Notes: a model not told the origin generated them from the letters alone. 64,000 nt of DNA from Calophaca sinica (GCA_037113605.1 CM073732.1:3038001-3102000), one strand, 5' to 3'. Counted from the first letter of the stretch, positions 12,401 through 24,779 are shown. A program made the numbers and translations.

Positions 12401-15400
12401 TGTAACTTTTTTGGGTAGGGGAGTAACCTATGAAAACACATTTTATAGCTCGTGGTTCTAATTTACCTAGATGCTTATGTTCATGAACAAAAGTAGTACA
12501 CCCAAAGATTTTTAATGAAGAAATCATGAAACACGAGCCAAGGAAAACAATTTTGAAAACATTAAGAAGAGTTTGAAATTGCAAAACTTTGGATGACATA
12601 CTGATTAATTAAATATGCAGCGATCAAGCGACTTCACCCATAGGTATTTGAGACCTTATTTTGGAAGAATATAGCTGAGCCACCTCAACAGAGGTGTCTA
12701 TTCTTCCTCTCCGCAATCCCATTTTGTTGGGGTGTATTAGCACAAGAACTATGATGCCAACTCCATTTTCAAGAAAAAATCTCCTAAGATCATGTTGAAA
12801 TATTATTTTACTCGCTTGTCAACTCAACACTTGAATATTAGTTTGGAATCGAAGCTTTGCACCATTTGAAGAAGTTTTTGACTTGTCCAACTTCAGATTT
12901 TTCCTTTAGCAAGTATATCCAACAAAGTCTAGTGTGGTCATCTATAAAAGTTATAAACCACTTTTGTTAGAAAAAGTATTTATTCTATTTGGACCCCCAA
13001 ACATCACCGTGAATAATCGCAAAGGTTTAGATTCTTTGTAAGGTTGAATAGGAAATGAAGAACGATGATGTTTTGCAAACTCGCAGGTTTCCAATGAAAT
13101 AAAGGACGGGTCTTTATCATTAAACAATTTTGGAAAAAGATGTTTCAAATAGCGAGCTCGATGTCCTAATCAGAATGCCATAACATAATGTCATCATTAC
13201 TAGTAGAAACAAAAATAGATTCAAAGCAGAACTTATAGATTGAACTTGTAGTGCCGGAGTCATTCCATCTTCAAGGTAGTAGAGTCCCCCACTCTCTTTA
13301 GATCGCCAATCGTCTTCCCCGAAGTTCAAATCGCGTTAAAAACACAATAAGAATGAAGAAAGTTAGCTTGGCCAGTTATCATCACGGGTTAATTTAGTAA
13401 TTGACAAAGATTGCAAGACAAGTTAGTGGACATGTAGGACATCCTTAAGAGTTAATAAGGGTGATGTAACTATGAACCTTTTCCAATGGTGAAAGAGAGC
13501 CATCTGCAATTTTAACTTTACGGTTACCTGCATGGGGACTATATGAAGAAAACAGACTGACTCTCGGTCAAATATATGATCGGTAGCACTTTGAATCAAT
13601 GATCAAGCATGGTACTGGACTCACACTAAGGAGGCGATTTAGAAAATTACCTCTCTGAGCTATGGCACAAGAAGGATTTTGAGACTCAAGAAACTTGTAC
13701 ATTTGGTCTAATTGTTCCTTGGTGAATGGAAATGAGCTTAAAGGAGACTGCTTCCCTTGATCAAAAGTACTGGCCTGAAGAGCACGACCTTCGTTCCCCC
13801 CTTTCTTCTTCAAGTTAGGAGGCTTACCATGGAGTTTCCAACATGTCTCTCGTGTATGATAGAGACGTTTGCAGTGATCACACCATAGTTTTCAGTCTTT
13901 CTTCCCCTTCTTCATTGGAATTCCACTCACAATATTGCAGAACCTTCCACCTCGGCCCATAGGAGTTGTCTTACCCATCGCGACACTCTTTCTAGCCTCT
14001 CGCCTTACTCGAGAATGTTTCGGATTGTTGGCAACGGGATCTTCCCTAGAATTCTACCTCGACTTCATCAAGGTCTTTGTTAAAAGTACGCTAGGAAGAC
14101 AAAGATACGATCATTCTCCTGTCTCTTAAGGAACAAACACTGCATCGTCCTCGTACATTTCAGTGATCATCATAGCAAAGATCAAGTTCTGCCACAAAGT
14201 CATCAATTCATTGTAATAAGTAGTGACATCCTTGTCACCTTGTTTAGCATGCCATAACTTTGATTTGAGATCAAAGATCGAGAAGAATTTCGAATGTCGA
14301 ATCGGTGTTCTTTTCTCCCAAACATCTTTAGCGATTGGCAAGAACATGAAGGGCTTTCCAATTGTTGGCTCCATGGAATTAATTAGCCAAGCAATGATTA
14401 AGGAGTTTTCACTTCTAGGCCTGGCAGTTTGGATCTATTTCTACTGTGTCCTGGCATCTCTTGTAAGAAACCAAATTTTCCTTTGCCATCCGGCCACTAA
14501 TCTCACGGTTTGATCTGTAGTTTTTACCATTGAGCGTTGAACATCAACCTTAAGGGAGTTGGAGGATCCTCATAATCAAGTTGGAAAGGGTTATGGGTTG
14601 AATGTCTATAGGGAAAAACACCACCTTGAAAGCCGCAGCCACCTCCTGCGCCGCCACCTGCCGCTGGCCGCTCAAGATCTTGGGTTGCCCGCACCGCCTC
14701 TGGCCGACGCCACCGCCCGGCGCTGGGCCTGCCACCACTTGGCGGTGACTTGCGCAATGCCTGGCCCGCCACTTCGGCCGATGCAGATGCCGCGCTTGAT
14801 GGCGATGGATTCATTCATCTTCGGTCAGCAGCCTGCTTCCACGAGTTGTTGCTTTTCGTCATGAGGAAGGAGGAAGGGTAATCCCTTGATCAAAATACCG
14901 TCGTACGGAATGAATAGTACCGCTAGGGTTTTATGCAGAAGTGAGACCCTCAAGATCGAGAGCTCTGATACCATGTAGAAAACAAGGGAAGAAAAATACT
15001 TTCTTGTATTACTCAGCAGACTAAGGCTGCTTATATAGAAAAGAGTACATTAATGATTTCCTAAAATAGAAGATACTAATTAATAATAAAATACAATCAA
15101 ATCTGACAGAATATAAAATAAAAACTAGGAGAATAATATCGGGATTGGGCCTGATTCTCCAATAGTATGAAAACTGAAAAAGTATTAAAATTGTTGGATT
15201 CAAGAATGGCTGGACGAAGCTAAAACTAAACCGAGTTAATCTACTTATGCAATAACCAATGAGAAATGCAGGACAATGTGAAGGTCCCACAAAAGTGCAT
15301 GAATTATGGCTAAAAGAAGATATAAAAAAACAAATGAAGTAGATAACACAGAAGGTGCAGAACGAAAGCCATTAATAAGAGGAAAGTTTGTATGTCATCC

Positions 15401-18400
15401 CCAGAATGAAGATATCAGATTATTTTTCAAGAATAGGCAGTAACTAAGTGACATATGTTGTTAGGTAAGCATTGACTAGCTTATGAAAACCAGGGAGGAA
15501 AGTTAATGTTTTTTTGAAAAATATTTGGCACGAAATGATATCTATTAAATTAAGACTGTATGCATATGATCAAACGCCATTATTTTAATTTTTAAGCATT
15601 ATTAAACTGAACCAGCAAAGCATCCTAAATAACTAATAGGATCAAAAAGTTTGTTCAGAAGCAATTGTACATCAATAACATATAAATTCAAATTCTTTAC
15701 ACAGTTTTAGCCCACCTTAAAGTGATCCAGTGGATACTTGACTTCAGCCAAATTGATTTGATCCTACAATACAATAGTCACTTCAGCCAAATAACATAAC
15801 ATTCATAACTGCACAACATTAAAAATTAAACTCCATTTAAAATGTTATAAGTCAACATATAACATGCAAAATTACATATTAAACCAAAGCAAATATGTCA
15901 TAATAACATTCTAATACTCAATAATCGCAAATACTACAATATAAGTACTCTCATAATAACATCAACGTACAAAAAATTGGATAAAAAATTCTCTCATGTG
16001 CCAAAAATGACATCATTAACCATTTTTAAAAAATAAAAATAAAAAAATTTCTATTTTCTTTTGAACCACATCAAACCGGTTTTTGTCCGGTTTTGCCGGT
16101 TTTGTGGCCCGTTCTTGAGCAGGCTGGTGATCAGGTTCATACGGACCGGATGCAGGTCCGGTACCGGCCGGTCCTGACAACTATGGGTAAAATACAAGAG
16201 ATGATAAGAAATCCTCCTAAAGAAACCAAAACACTGAAACAAGGGGCACCATGGTGAAGTGAAACTGGTTGAAACTAAGATCAAGGGGCACCCGCACCAC
16301 ATATGACATAACTAAGAATTACAATCAAATTATGCTATCCCCAAAGAACTAAAAGAAACATTGCCATTGTCATACCTTAAAAGATTCAATAAATTTTGGT
16401 ATATCAGCAGCCGATTCAGATGAATCCATTTTTGCTCCTTGCTTTTCAGAAATGCTTTGCAAGAGCTCCTTCACCCCTGCATACAAGAGGTTCACCAAAG
16501 TAAAGTAAATGAATAGAGTAACTCAACTCAATGCAGATGGAAAGGTTTACTCAAATCCGATTGGAATCTCATATTGACGTCAAAACCCATATCTAAGTGT
16601 GTCCAAGTAACAGAACAATGCAGTATGATAAATCATTTTTGTAAACTGATTATATTTTTCTTTATTTGTAATCTACTAAAAAATCAGCTTAAAGAAATGT
16701 CAGCAAGATCTAATATCTGCAAAGCATATTTTAACCAGCAATATTTTTATAGCAGCAGTTCTACTGATAACACCTCAGCAATCCTGTGTCACAAGGCCCA
16801 GAACAAAGAGCAGTGACTGGGGAAGTTATATATACATATAGCCTAGAACTTCATTCAACTATTAAAAAAAGAAGGAAAAAAAATCCACATACCTATGTCC
16901 ATTAGACCAAGACCTATTTTTGACTGATAAATAGCTCTCATTGACAAAACAATCTTTTTATCAATTAGTTCTTCAACAAGCCTTTGAGATTTCCGATCAT
17001 ATACCTGAAGCCAAAAGTAAGTTGAAGTAAATAAATAACAAGTTGAGAAGGTGAAGAAGTACAAATATGGGATAAAAATACCAGTATTTTAGTACTGTTT
17101 TTCCAATCTCCTCATATTATCTTAAGGATGCCTCTAATTCTCTAATTTGATGAAGTTGGTGAGCCAATACAATTCAAAATCTCAAGACTTCAAAAAATGG
17201 TATGCATGACAAATGTTGATATTCGATAATTGTATGAAACGGGTGCCAGGATTGATTTAAGTTAGCAACTAAGCTTGACAGCCTTTCTTCCAATTATGGC
17301 GGATGTAACTAGCAAATGCAGTTATTAGCAATGGAGAGAGGGAATTTCAAAGAGGTTCTGTACATCATGATATAACTTGGAACAAGCTGCATGATATGAA
17401 TGTCCTCAAATTGTTAAATAAAATAAAAGAAAGAAAAATTGGATGGAAAGCATGGCATACCAGAATATGGGAAGCACTTGATCCAGATCGAATACCAACA
17501 TCATAGGATGAGAAATGGGCCCATTCACTCAGTTTGAAGAACCACCTACATAAACAGAAAAATAAACAAGTGATTTTTTATTATCTCATGATATACAATC
17601 ATAAATACATAACCATAGTCCATATATATAGAACTAAAAAATGTTATATAACCCATTAGGTCAAAAAGATCATGCTCTCTCCTGTCTCTTAACGCCTACA
17701 TTAGCAGCAACTTGCACAAACTTACCCATATGAAGCCTGCTTATCTGTTAAGAATCCTCCAGTCATCACCTGGTTTCCGGTCCCTTCGTCAAAACAAAGA
17801 GTTAAGTGGATCATGCTGTTCAACTGGTCAGAAATCTGAAGAACCTCACCACAAACAGGGCAGCAGTTCAATAACGGTTCCCTGTGATACCAGAAGCCAG
17901 CTAAGCAAATAAGAATCAAACAAATGTAATTAAACAACACTTAGAAAAAAGAAATTCCTACTTCTAGATCTAGCCTTCCTAAAATATTCGAAGTTAAGCA
18001 CATCCATAATCACAATTCATCAAATCTTCTAAAACGATATAGCAGTAAAAATATCTCTACTGATAGCAAAAGACGACAATAGGCATACAAAACTAAAGCT
18101 TTTAGTCTCTTGTAATCTAAATGGATCATTACTTTTCTTGTTGGTAAGCAAGAAGGGCAGCCAATTCATCCATGCTCACAACACCATCTCCATTCTTGTC
18201 GGCTGCTTTGAACAGCTCCTCTTTCTATTGAAAAAGAATTGTATTGCTGAAACAGTAAACTTGTATATGCAAAACTAGACATTATATTATATGTCATTTT
18301 AGGATTCACAAGGCAAAGATTCATTATTTGAACCTTAAGCCCCAAACCTGATGTAGTGAAGATTTGGACTTTGATATGACCTACAAAGCCAGTTTCCAAT

Positions 18401-21400
18401 GTCCAAATTCAATATTCTAAATTCTAACATTCAGATGGTATTAGTTTATATAAGCCATAATATCTGAAAATGGAAGATCAGAATCAAAGTCCAAATCCAG
18501 GTATACAAGCAAACTAACGATAATTTAGCAACAAAATGATCCAAAACAAAAAAAGTAACAGCAAAATATAATGTGCAAAATAACTACTCAAGTTTGAACC
18601 TTGCTGGTTGCTAACTGATTTCCAAAAGCATCAATTAGGTCAGAAAATTCAGAAAAAGAAAGCATTCCATCTTCATTGTAGTCCTGCATAAAACATAACT
18701 TATCAGGTCGATATTAAATATTAGAGGGCACTAAATAAGATCAGCGATTTCAAATGTTCTTCTATGTATTCAATTTATATAGACTTCCTTTCAAGTTTGA
18801 AGAGATCCAATAGAGAAAAGGAGACAGCAGGAATAAACTAAAATTATCACTTATTAATATTTACTGGTACTAGCAATTTGTACAACATGTTGCAAATGTG
18901 TGTCAATATCAGAACAATGTCTCAGCAACAATGAACAATCCATGGTGCAATATTTGTTTAACATCAACACCCTAATGTAAAGGGAAGAGATTATAAATCA
19001 TCACTTCTTGTGCTACCCTCATATGTCTTCGATTCAATCTCACAGTAGGCACATGTTATCAGAAAACAGAGGAAGATCAAACTTACCATGATGGATAAAA
19101 TGCGTCTAACAAAGCCTTTCTCTGTTTCAATTGGATCCTGTCAGTTTTCACTTATAATTGTTAGAAATCCGTACCATACCCCAACAACAATAGAATTTGT
19201 GTTGTATGCCATATACCTCTACAGAGCATGAAATGGAAATGTTGCCAACCACTTTTCCGGGGACTGATGGATCTAAAAGGTCGAATATTTCAATGTCAGA
19301 ATCAGAATCCTGCACCATCATATCATTCATAACAAAAGTGTGTAAAATGAATAATGCTGAAAGGGCACAGAAGAAGCTGATAAATTAACAAGTCTAACGT
19401 CTGAGATTTTTTTAAAAAGGAGAAAAGGAAAGTTTCCTTACCCGGGTCAGAAATTCAAGCAGATCAATCTCACAGTATCCAACAAGAGTATTCCTGGACA
19501 GTTTGTTGGTCTACATGAAAAAATTATTAAACTTAGATGCAGTATTAAACTTAAACAATAACCAAAAATTGGGGGACAAGGGACCCAAAGATATAACAGT
19601 TCAACAATTTTAGTTTGTATTACGTATGCAGTTTTTTTTCTTCTTCTTTCATGTAGAAACAACAATCAACAATCAAAGATTTTTTCCATAGGCGAGGTCG
19701 GTTATATGGATCAAACAATGCTATAAAGTCCTTTCATGAATCATATCTAAAGATAAATCATTTAACTCAAAATCTTTCTTATTGGTTTACTTATAGTTTT
19801 CCTTGATCTTCTCTATCTCTAACTTACAAATTATCCCCCATTTGATCTACCCTCCTTATTGGTGCTTCTATGGACTTGTCCACATATGCCCAAACCACCT
19901 ATGACAAGATTCTACCATATTTTCCACAATAGGTGCTTCCCCTACTTTTTCCCTACATTATTCCTAATTCTATCTTGTTTTGTATGACCGCTCATCCAAT
20001 ATAGCATCCCCATCTCAGCAATACTTATTTTCTTGTTGACATCCCATTGCCCAGCATTCAATTCCATACAGCATTACAAGTCTTATAGTTGTGTGGTAAA
20101 ATTTTCCTTCATACTTGATTGGTACTTTTTTATCACAAATTATACCAAAAACATTCCTCTATTTCATCTGTCCTGCTAGGATCCTATGGCTAACATCCCC
20201 TTCTATCTCATTGTCATTTTGTACGATGGACCCAATTTACTTAAATCTCAAGACTTATGATATGGTATGTTCCTCGATTTTCACCTCTATGCTAGTATTT
20301 CTGTGCCTCCCACCAAGCTTCCATTCCTTCCATGTACTCCATTTTACTTCTACTCAAACAAAAACCATGTGCTTCCAAAGCTTGAAATGCAGTAGAAGCC
20401 CAAAAAAGCATCAGATTTCAAGCTTTATTTTATGTTTATAGAAGGACGTTAATTCATTTTAGTGTCACAAAAGTGACATCTTAATGCATAATCAAAGAAG
20501 AGGAAATGTTCTTAATTCTTATAGCACACCTCAAAGACAGACATTCTTGCAATATGAGGCCCGTTCTGTTCCAACAGAAATTTCTTTTCCTGCAGAAGAA
20601 AATATCAGTCACAAAAGAAATACTGTCCTATTCACTAACAGGAAAATGATCAACCATAAAATATCGTAGATGGAATTGCAACCTAAGATCACACAACAAA
20701 TCGTATTTTTGTTCCTTAGAATATTAACTGTTAGAGCTGTTCCTTAACATGCACGATATCACTAAATTCAAGTTCTCACATCAAAAGGAATTATTTGAAC
20801 TCATTAGCAGATCTCTAAAAATAACTAAATGTCATCAAACTTCAAAGATCTTTAATTTTCTACACCAAGTCAACACAACCCTCATGACTATACACTAATA
20901 AAACATTTGTGCATGAAGTGTTTTGTCCTATAAAAAATAAATGTTTAGTCCAATTTCTCAATCAGTTTTTAAGCACGAAACGAATGGCGCAAGTGCAAAG
21001 TCTTCCTAAACAATAAAAACAAAAGCACACTTAAAACTGTCAATCAGCACGAGTCCTAATGAAATCATGAACAAAAAAACAAAGATAAAGTAAATAGATG
21101 ACTTGGTCCTTAAAAGCAGCACCCTGTTTAGCTTTGGTTCCCAAAAGCATCGCCGCATCGGTGCTACAAATTAATCCCCGGATGTGTCAACTTTTTCACA
21201 CTTCCATCTAGACAAAAATTGTGTCCATTTTCATTGGTCCATTTCGTCAAGTTCTTTGTTAAATACACACAAAACTCATGAAACGATTGAAAGTCATGCA
21301 ACGGTTGAAACACAGTTGATGGGAGTTGGCAGCAGCAGTTGTCTATTATTTTATGTGAAAAACTGGACCAATGGAAATGGATATAGGTTTTATCACTTCC

Positions 21401-22466
21401 ATCCTTCCATTAAGGATTGTTAATCAAGTGTACAGCGTTGCTAATGTGACACATTAACTCACATGTTTCACGTTAAACGTCACATACTACATTGTAGTAA
21501 ATAGATGATTTGGTCCCTGAAAGTGATATTTTGTGCAGTTTTGGTCCCTAAATGTATTGGTATAAATTAGTCCCTATATGTGTCAACTTCTTCACACTTC
21601 CATCTAGGACAAGCCCCATCCACAAGTTTATCTCCAAGGGAGACACAGACACCCTTGTGCCGTTACTGGCCTATATGCTAGAAAGTAAGTATTTCACAAT
21701 TAAGAATCAAATTATCTATTTACTTTAATGTAGGTAATAGGTAACAATAACGCGTATATAGTTAGTTAGCATACCCATCAGCAGCTCCATTTGAAAAAAT
21801 TGACTCGTTAAGGGACTAATTTATTGGGGAAGAAAGCTAGTATGCTACGCTAAATAAACAGGCATCGCTTTTAGGACCAAATTATCTATTCATTCAAAAA
21901 ACAGATGTCATGGTTTAGAGTAGAGTACTCACAGAATTCCAAACCGGTTTATCTGTACTGCACCACCAATAACACAAAATCATCAATCAATACACTAATT
22001 AAAATGAAGTACGACAGACAGTGATAATAAGAATATGATAATGATGAAGGCTTAACTGTTCAGAGGACTTTGTACGGAAAGTCTGTTCTCCGAGAGAAAG
22101 GCACGCAATCCATTTATCTTTGAACTGCATCTCCGCCTACAACACAACCAAAACAGCAGCCACTTTTTCGTTAATTTACAAAACAAAAAATCGCAAAATT
22201 AAATCATTAATTAGTACACAAAAACCAAAAAGCATAGGAAGAGAGAGAGAGAGAGAGCGGATTGGCGGGTGACGCACGCGGAGGAGGGTGAAGAGAGCGA
22301 TTCCGGCGAAGTTGTCGGCAGAGAGGAGTTTGTGAGCGGAGGCAGAGGAGCCTTTACTGCTTCTGCTTCTGCGGTGAAGGTGAAGGCGCTGTTTGAAGCT
22401 ATCAAGAAGCGATCCTTTCCCTTCTGAAGACGACGACGACGACAATTTGGAGTGTTCGTGACCCAT
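6471..22466 (-). CDS. PSD2/PSD3: phosphatidylserine decarboxylase, C2/EF-hand type (PSD2/PSD3-like)
   Basis: Converts phosphatidylserine to phosphatidylethanolamine. The plant type II enzymes act at the ER or tonoplast. Twenty-one exons with GT-AG introns join in frame into 1902 nt (633 aa): 22278-22466, 22057-22136, 21933-21957, 20530-20589, 19442-19510, 19217-19309, 19087-19137, 18600-18683, 18133-18224, 17726-17881, 17461-17545, 16893-17004, 16376-16476, 15716-15763, 9541-9687, 8830-8925, 8671-8745, 8461-8553, 7727-7813, 7582-7632, 6471-6578. Order: basic/serine-rich N-terminus starting MGHEHSK; C2 domain (about 50-172); EF-hand loops DYNEDGMLSFSE (190-201) and DKNGDGVVSMDE (226-237); CCPVCGE (254-260); decarboxylase domain with Asp446, HRFH at 499-502, and FGGST with Ser590, the self-cleavage residue that becomes the pyruvoyl group. 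Length matches Arabidopsis PSD2/PSD3 (about 635-650). No lesion was found. A copia element sits in intron 14, so transcription must cross about 5 kb of inserted DNA. Confidence 0.95.
10031..10221 (-). repeat. copia-1 3' LTR
   Basis: On the minus strand it starts TGTTGGAG and ends TTTTCTACA. Next to it is a purine-rich tract GAGGGCGGG on the minus strand (10223-10231), the polypurine tract that primes plus-strand synthesis. Confidence 0.93.
10732..11661 (-). pseudogene. copia-1 reverse transcriptase, interrupted
   Basis: 11661-11401 begins MRALEKNKTWRVV, then WVFTVKYN and YKARLVAKGFTQ. After a stop at 11401-11403, 11394-10732 continues with AFLNSDLEEDVYM, SLYGLKQSLKAWF, the YVDD catalytic box, FLGMEVARS and YQRLVGKLIYLSHTRPDIA. 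The break sits inside the conserved HQLDVKNAFL segment. The RNase H part (about 10380-10700) is recognisable only in patches such as KKQGVVARS-like and MAQGICEG-like sequence, because of several indels and an apparent deletion of about 80 bp. Confidence 0.85.
11889..13329 (-). pseudogene. copia-1 integrase region, broken
   Basis: 13148-12951 carries CEFAKHHRSSFP and a decayed start of the integrase core. 12599-11889 carries IFGCTTFVHEH, KLEPRAIKCVFIGYSPTQKSYKCFDP and VTMDATFFENQPYF, the conserved region just after the copia integrase core. The catalytic core between them (about 12600-12950) has stops and shifts. The acidic tail leads into RT. Confidence 0.75.
14126..14814 (-). pseudogene. copia-1 gag, broken
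   Basis: Two reading frames share the gag region. 14814-14524 starts MNPSPSSAASAS and is GC-, Pro- and Ala-rich. 14374-14126 reads MEPTIGKPFMFLPIAKDVWE...DLKSKLWHAKQGDKDVTTYYNEL, the UBN2/gag-type fold of copia elements. A frame change separates them and a stop ends the second. Gag would form the virus-like particle. Downstream, 13813-13568 (minus) contains FTKEQLDQMYKFLESQ, a common copia gag-linker motif. Unusually GC-rich for this AT-rich locus. Confidence 0.7.
14962..14973 (-). other. copia-1 primer-binding site
   Basis: Minus strand TGGTATCAGAGC directly abuts the 5' LTR and is complementary to the 3' end of initiator methionine tRNA. Confidence 0.9.
14974..15164 (-). repeat. copia-1 5' LTR
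   Basis: Identical to the 3' LTR except for two transition-type differences near its outer end, one of which changes the terminal TG to TA. Confidence 0.93.
16060..16190. repeat. CCGGT-rich repeat in PSD intron 13
   Basis: A cluster of CCGGTTTT, CCGGTACCGGCC and related words within the intron between 15763 and 16376, unlike the surrounding AT-rich intron. It resembles dispersed plant DNA-transposon-derived repeats with ACCGG-rich ends, but no boundaries could be set. Confidence 0.3.
19790..20420 (-). pseudogene. LINE (L1-type) reverse transcriptase remnant in PSD intron 4
   Basis: Minus-strand translation gives the C-terminal signature region of plant L1 elements with several stops: GGRHRNTSIEVKIEEH, HRILAGQMK, YGIECWAMGCQQENKIS, EMGMLYWMSGHTKQDRIRN and, nearer 19900, HRWFGHM. 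This order (post-RT region, ECWA box, MLRWMxGxTxxDRIRN, RWxGH) is characteristic. It is 5'-truncated and dead. Confidence 0.75.
21085..21895. repeat. inverted/direct repeat block in PSD intron 3
   Basis: AAATAGATGA(C/T)TTGGTCC with the following TTCACACTTCCATCTAG region occurs twice as direct copies (about 21095-21220 and 21500-21605). The right end, CTTTTAGGACCAAATTATCT, is an inverted copy of the left end. Probably a non-autonomous DNA element or a composite of two; no target duplication was identified. Confidence 0.4.
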
Positions 22467-23154
22467 CCTCTGATCAGCGCTGCAACGCTCTCTCTCACTC
22501 ACTGTTTCAGTTATTGTTGTTGTTGAGTGGGTGCTGCTGATCAAAACACCCTTTTGGTAGCCACCCGTTCGAGTACGATTGATTAGTGCTTTGCCTGAAT
22601 TGAATGAAATGAATCTCTCTGATTTCACTTTTTGCTAGCCTAGTGCGCTCCACCTAAGCAAAACCAATTCCACGATTCCTAATCCCAATATACACTCTTG
22701 CTCTATTGATAATGTGTTTTTCTTTTCTTTTTCGGCCGAGGAGTATTCGTATTCGCCATGGAATATAATATCTGTAACTTGCGCATAATAATACAGCACT
22801 CCCAATTCGTCAGATTGTTTTTGGACTGAATGAGAAGTGGTTGCTGTTTTATGAATAATGAATTTTCTTATCAACTTGTGTGGCAGGGAATTTGTAGTTA
22901 CAATTAGTGTATTTTTTTCCCCCTCAGTACAAAGTACAAATGGTATGGTGATGGAGATGGGGAGGGGAAAATGAAGCGTAAAACGTCCCGTACCATTTAC
23001 TTTTCTCTGGGACACAGTTACAATTTGTCAAGACAATTAGCCTGCCAAGACTTCTCAAAAAATTAGTGTGCCAAGGTCAAAGAATTTGAGAGTACCGTAG
23101 CCTAGTGACGGATCTAAGACCAGAATCAATGGGGGCGAAATATAAAAAAGAGAA
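22467..23154. other. PSD 5' flank
   Basis: Upstream region of the PSD gene. A CT/GA-rich 5' UTR lies directly before the ATG (CAACAACAACAATAACTG on the minus strand, a typical plant leader). No other gene is supported; the ORF at 22635-23015 shows no domain. No clear TATA box could be assigned. Confidence 0.4.
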
Positions 23155-23511
23155 AACTTAAGTAAAATTTTTGGCTAAATTGCAAAATTGGTCCTCTAAG
23201 TTTATTTTAGGTTTTAATTTGGTCCTCTACGTTTTATTTGTTTCGTTTTGGTCCTCTACGTTTTATTTTAGTTTTCAATTTGGTCCTTTTCGTCACTAAA
23301 AGTCAATTGTCCGTAGCTAGAAGTCCATTTTCCAAAATGTTATTTGGCTTTTAGCTACGGACAATTGGCTTTTAGTGACGAAAATGACCAACCTGTTGTA
23401 ATTTTTAAAACGTAAGGGACCAAAACGAAACAAATAAAATATAGAGGACAAAATTGAAACCTAAAATAAACATAGAGGACCAATTTTGTAATTTAGCCAA
23501 AATTTTTTAAG
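23155..23511. mobile_element. foldback/MITE-like element A
   Basis: The left arm (TTTTTGGCTAAATTGCAAAA then TTGGTCCTCTA) is repeated inverted at the right end (TAGAGGACCAATTTTGTAAT, then TTAGCCAAAA), and the complementarity continues inward for well over 100 bp to a small centre near 23330. The whole 357-bp unit can fold into one hairpin, and the GGTCCTCTA word is reiterated within each arm. No coding sequence. The target duplication is not clear. Confidence 0.65.
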
Positions 23512-23621
23512 TGTTGTTGGTGTAGTTTTTCTCACAAAATAATAAAATAGATAAAAAATTTATCTCTCTCTATCCACACTTAATATCTCTAACTTTTTAT
23601 AACTACCGCTGTTTTATTTAT

Positions 23622-24243
23622 GAGAAATGATAAATGAACACCCAATTTGGGACACCTCGTATGGACACCGTATGTCCGTACGGTACGGACATACACAAAA
23701 CCGTACAAAATCCATACAGATTTTTTTTCAATTTTTTTTAATCACTTTTTACAAAATTATTACCAAAGTGGTTAATACAGTTCATATAAGTGGTTAATGC
23801 AGTTCACTAACTGGTTAATATACTACTCTGACGCTAATTTGTCAAACTACACTCGTTAACCACTTTCAATACTGTATCAACCACTAATATTAATTCTGTT
23901 AACCACTTATATCAACGAGTGCACTACACCCATTAACCACTTCCAATATTGTATTAACCATTTTCAATACTACATTGACCACTAATATCAACCTCGTTAA
24001 CTAATTGAAAAAGTGATTAATGTTGTACAAGTAAGTGGTTAACTCAGTGCAAGTAAGTAGTTAACGACTACTATGTGTCTGTATTAACCTGCATTAACCA
24101 CTTTGATAATAATTTTGTAAAAAGTGATTAAAAAAATTTGCAAAAGCAGATGGATTACATGCGGTTTAAATGCATTTGTCATGTCTAACATACATCTGAT
24201 ATCCATATGAGGTGTCCCAAATTGGGTGCTCATTTATCATTAC
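23622..24243. mobile_element. MITE-like element B with TGATAAATGA ends
   Basis: Terminal inverted repeats: ATGATAAATGAACACCCAAT plus TTGGGACACCTC at the left, and the inverse (GAGGTGTCCCAA, TTGGGTGCTCATTTATCAT) at the right. Flanking both sides is CTGTTTTATTTA, which may be a target duplication of about 10-12 bp, long for a MITE but close to Mutator-type elements. The interior is full of GTTAACCACT words in both orientations. No ORF. Confidence 0.6.
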
Positions 24244-24249
24244 TGTTTT

Positions 24250-24779
24250 ATTTATTTTCTGAGAAGAAACACACCAATGGGATCTAAAAACACTTACCTA
24301 AATTTTGTCCATTTAAAAATTAGGTTAAACGAGTTCAAATACGTAAAAATAGAGGGATAAAATACAAATTTTAATATTGTACTTGTATATTTTTTTAAAT
24401 TTAATATATTACTTGTAGTTTTTTTTTTTAAATCCAAAGGGTGCACTTGCATTCGTTGGTTATAATGTAGGTCTGTCTATGACCATAGATCGACAAATTT
24501 ATGTTTGATTTGAAAGCCAAGACTAGTTTGTAGCTCAAGTTTGTAGCTTCATTAAAGTCACGGTGGAATGATATTGAAACCTGCGGTAGAGGTGGGTTCA
24601 ACTTCGATCGCCTTTTCCCTTCCGATCCCTTTCGTGTGGGGCTGACTTGGTTTAAACTTTTTTTGTTGACCTTGGATATACGGTTGCATGGATTGATTAG
24701 TGCAATTAACTTCACTCAAAAGCTACAGGTACTGGCCTCATAATCATTCTCACTAGTTGCGCCTTTTGCCAATGTAAAA
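24250..24779. other. intergenic, no gene recognised
   Basis: Between MITE B and the MULE. A 95-codon minus ORF (24428-24715) has no recognisable domain. Low-complexity T runs. Confidence 0.4.

Larger units (their letters stand above)
10031..15164 (-). mobile_element. Ty1/copia LTR retrotransposon inside PSD intron 14
   Basis: 5134-bp element with LTRs at 10031-10221 and 14974-15164 (191 bp each, two differences), flanked by the exact 5-bp target duplication GTATG (10026-10030 and 15165-15169). On the minus strand the order is LTR, Met-tRNA PBS, gag, integrase, RT, RNase H, PPT, LTR. Integrase before RT is diagnostic of copia. It lies in the same transcriptional sense as the host gene. The near-identical LTRs indicate a recent insertion, yet the coding region appears broken many times (see the CAG/CTG finding). 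Confidence 0.95.

Noticed and set aside
22635..23015. 126-codon minus ORF upstream of PSD
   Set aside because: Lies in the promoter/leader region, lacks a recognisable domain, and is not linked by splice sites to the PSD frame.
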